Origin: Neorhizobium lilium
Lineage (GTDB): Bacteria > Pseudomonadota > Alphaproteobacteria > Rhizobiales > Rhizobiaceae
Length of the DNA stretch: 64,000 nucleotides
Direction of reading: 5' to 3'
Assembly (NCBI RefSeq): GCF_004053875.1
Contig: NZ_SBIP01000002.1
Span: 1,116,001 to 1,180,000 of the forward strand
The first letter of the stretch is position 1. Every line of letters starts with the position of its first letter. The notes beneath the pieces were generated by a model. It did not search any database, was not told where the DNA came from, and saw only the letters and a list, made by a program, of their open reading frames with translations. The translations under genes and the position numbers were made by a program. Below are positions 63,106-64,000 of this stretch, in pieces.

Positions 63106-64000
63106 ATGGGCAGCGCAAACACAATCGCCAATTTCACCTGGGACGACCTTCAGTATTTCCTGGCGGTCGCCCGCACCGGCCAGTTGTCCATGGCGGCGCG
63201 GCACCTGCGCAGCAGCCACGCCACCGTCTCGCGCCGCATCGACCGGCTGGAATTCGCGCTGAAGGTCAAGCTGTTCGAGCGCAATCCGCGCGGCTACGTG
63301 CTGACGGCGCTTGGCCAGCGCTTCGTGGAAACAGCCGAGCGCATGGAGATGGAGACGGACAGGCTGCAGGCGGATATCACCGCAGGCGCAACGGCCCATC
63401 GCGGCGTGGTGAGGTTGAGCGCGCCGGAGGGCTTTTCCAACTTCTTCTTCACCCACCATATCGGCGACTTCAGCGCCAGACACCCCAACCTCTCGCTCGA
63501 ACTGGTGACGATTCAGCAGATCATGTCTCTGTCGCGCAAGGAGGCGGACATTGCCGTCATGCTGGACCCGCCAAAAGCCGGCCCCTACAGCATCGAGAAG
63601 ATCACCGACTACAGGCTGAGCGTCTACGGGTCGAAGACCTATCTGGCCGGCAAGCCGCCCTTGCGGCGTCGCGAGGAGCTGCTCGATCACCCCTTCATCG
63701 GCTATATCGAGGACATGATCTTCGCGCCGGGTCTGGATTATCTCGGCGACCTGCATCCCGGCATCAAGCCGCGATTCCAGAGCTCGAGCATCTTTGCCCA
63801 GCTGACCGCGACGCTGAACGGGCTTGGCCTCTGCGTGCTGCCGCATTTCATCGCCCGGCATCAGCCGGAACTGCAGATCGTGCTCGGCGAAGACGTCCAG
63901 CTCACCCGGCATTACTGGCTGGTGCAGCACCGCGACTTCATCGGCATTCCGCGACTACGTGCCGTGGCCGATTACATCGTGGCCACGGTCGAGGCCAATG
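63106..64000 (+). CDS. LysR-family regulator of the liv-valine operon (3' end outside window)
   Basis: 298 codons are visible from the ATG at 63106 (MGSANTIANFTWDDLQYFLAVARTG) with no stop before the window ends, so nearly the whole protein is present. Helix-turn-helix QLSMAARHLRSSHATVSRRIDRLEFALKVKLFER and an effector domain follow. It is divergent from livK, with 185 bases between, and probably controls that operon. Ligand unknown; a branched-chain or hydroxy acid is a sensible guess. Confidence 0.9.
   Translation, partial: MGSANTIANFTWDDLQYFLAVARTGQLSMAARHLRSSHATVSRRIDRLEFALKVKLFERNPRGYVLTALGQRFVETAERMEMETDRLQADITAGATAHRGVVRLSAPEGFSNFFFTHHIGDFSARHPNLSLELVTIQQIMSLSRKEADIAVMLDPPKAGPYSIEKITDYRLSVYGSKTYLAGKPPLRRREELLDHPFIGYIEDMIFAPGLDYLGDLHPGIKPRFQSSSIFAQLTATLNGLGLCVLPHFIARHQPELQIVLGEDVQLTRHYWLVQHRDFIGIPRLRAVADYIVATVEAN

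Overview
The window is about 61-62% GC by eye, densely coded, and reads as chromosomal DNA of a member of the Rhizobiaceae (Rhizobium/Sinorhizobium/Agrobacterium relatives). The case rests on: a polyol importer with mannitol dehydrogenase (smoEFGK-mtlK type) lying close to a complete PhyR-NepR-EcfG general stress response locus; GGAAC-N16-CGTT promoters; a DUF982 gene, a family concentrated in Rhizobiales; many ABC importers; and several kinds of intergenic palindromic repeats typical of rhizobia. No rRNA, tRNA, CRISPR array, phage or insertion sequence was recognised. The genus cannot be settled from this stretch.

Layout. 1-1064: 3' part of an FAD oxidoreductase. 1081-10215: a minus-strand polyol operon (SorC-type regulator, SmoE/F/G/K importer, mannitol 2-dehydrogenase, HAD phosphatase, pentulose kinase). 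10302-11062: Fic toxin with its antitoxin. 11178-18287: divergent peptide uptake locus (double ATPase and M20 amidohydrolase on minus; binding protein and two permeases on plus). 18601-23760: stress region with HWE histidine kinase, phyR, nepR-ecfG, a receiver-only protein, a Crp-type regulator and two small membrane-protein genes under a near-perfect EcfG promoter. 23941-35822: a long minus-strand peptide/amide operon with two binding proteins, two permease pairs and only one ATPase pair, bounded by an M19 dipeptidase and an amidase. 35927-36217: GIY-YIG protein. 36595-45008: an operon starting with a LacI regulator, then a PotD-like importer, nucleoside hydrolase, adenine deaminase and a phosphoribosyltransferase. 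45132-51318: two LysR regulators, each divergent from an enzyme gene (SDR; glutaryl-CoA dehydrogenase), a small membrane protein and a semialdehyde dehydrogenase. 51648-53513: small accessory genes (two P-loop kinases, DUF982, an orphan). 53994-62920: a minus-strand livKGFHM importer joined to a GMC oxidoreductase, 3-hydroxyisobutyryl-CoA hydrolase and 3-hydroxyisobutyrate dehydrogenase. 63106-64000: a divergent LysR gene cut by the window end.

How it works together. Most of the window scavenges carbon and nitrogen: each importer sits with the enzymes that first process its likely substrate (polyols, peptides/amides, purine nucleosides, branched-chain compounds). Two patterns cut across these modules. 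First, palindromic elements or hairpins sit at five of the six junctions downstream of a binding-protein gene, where they could hold binding-protein mRNA above permease mRNA. Second, the divergent phyR and nepR-ecfG promoters are built into the two arms of one A/T-tract palindrome, so the stress sigma factor probably drives both sides of its own control circuit.
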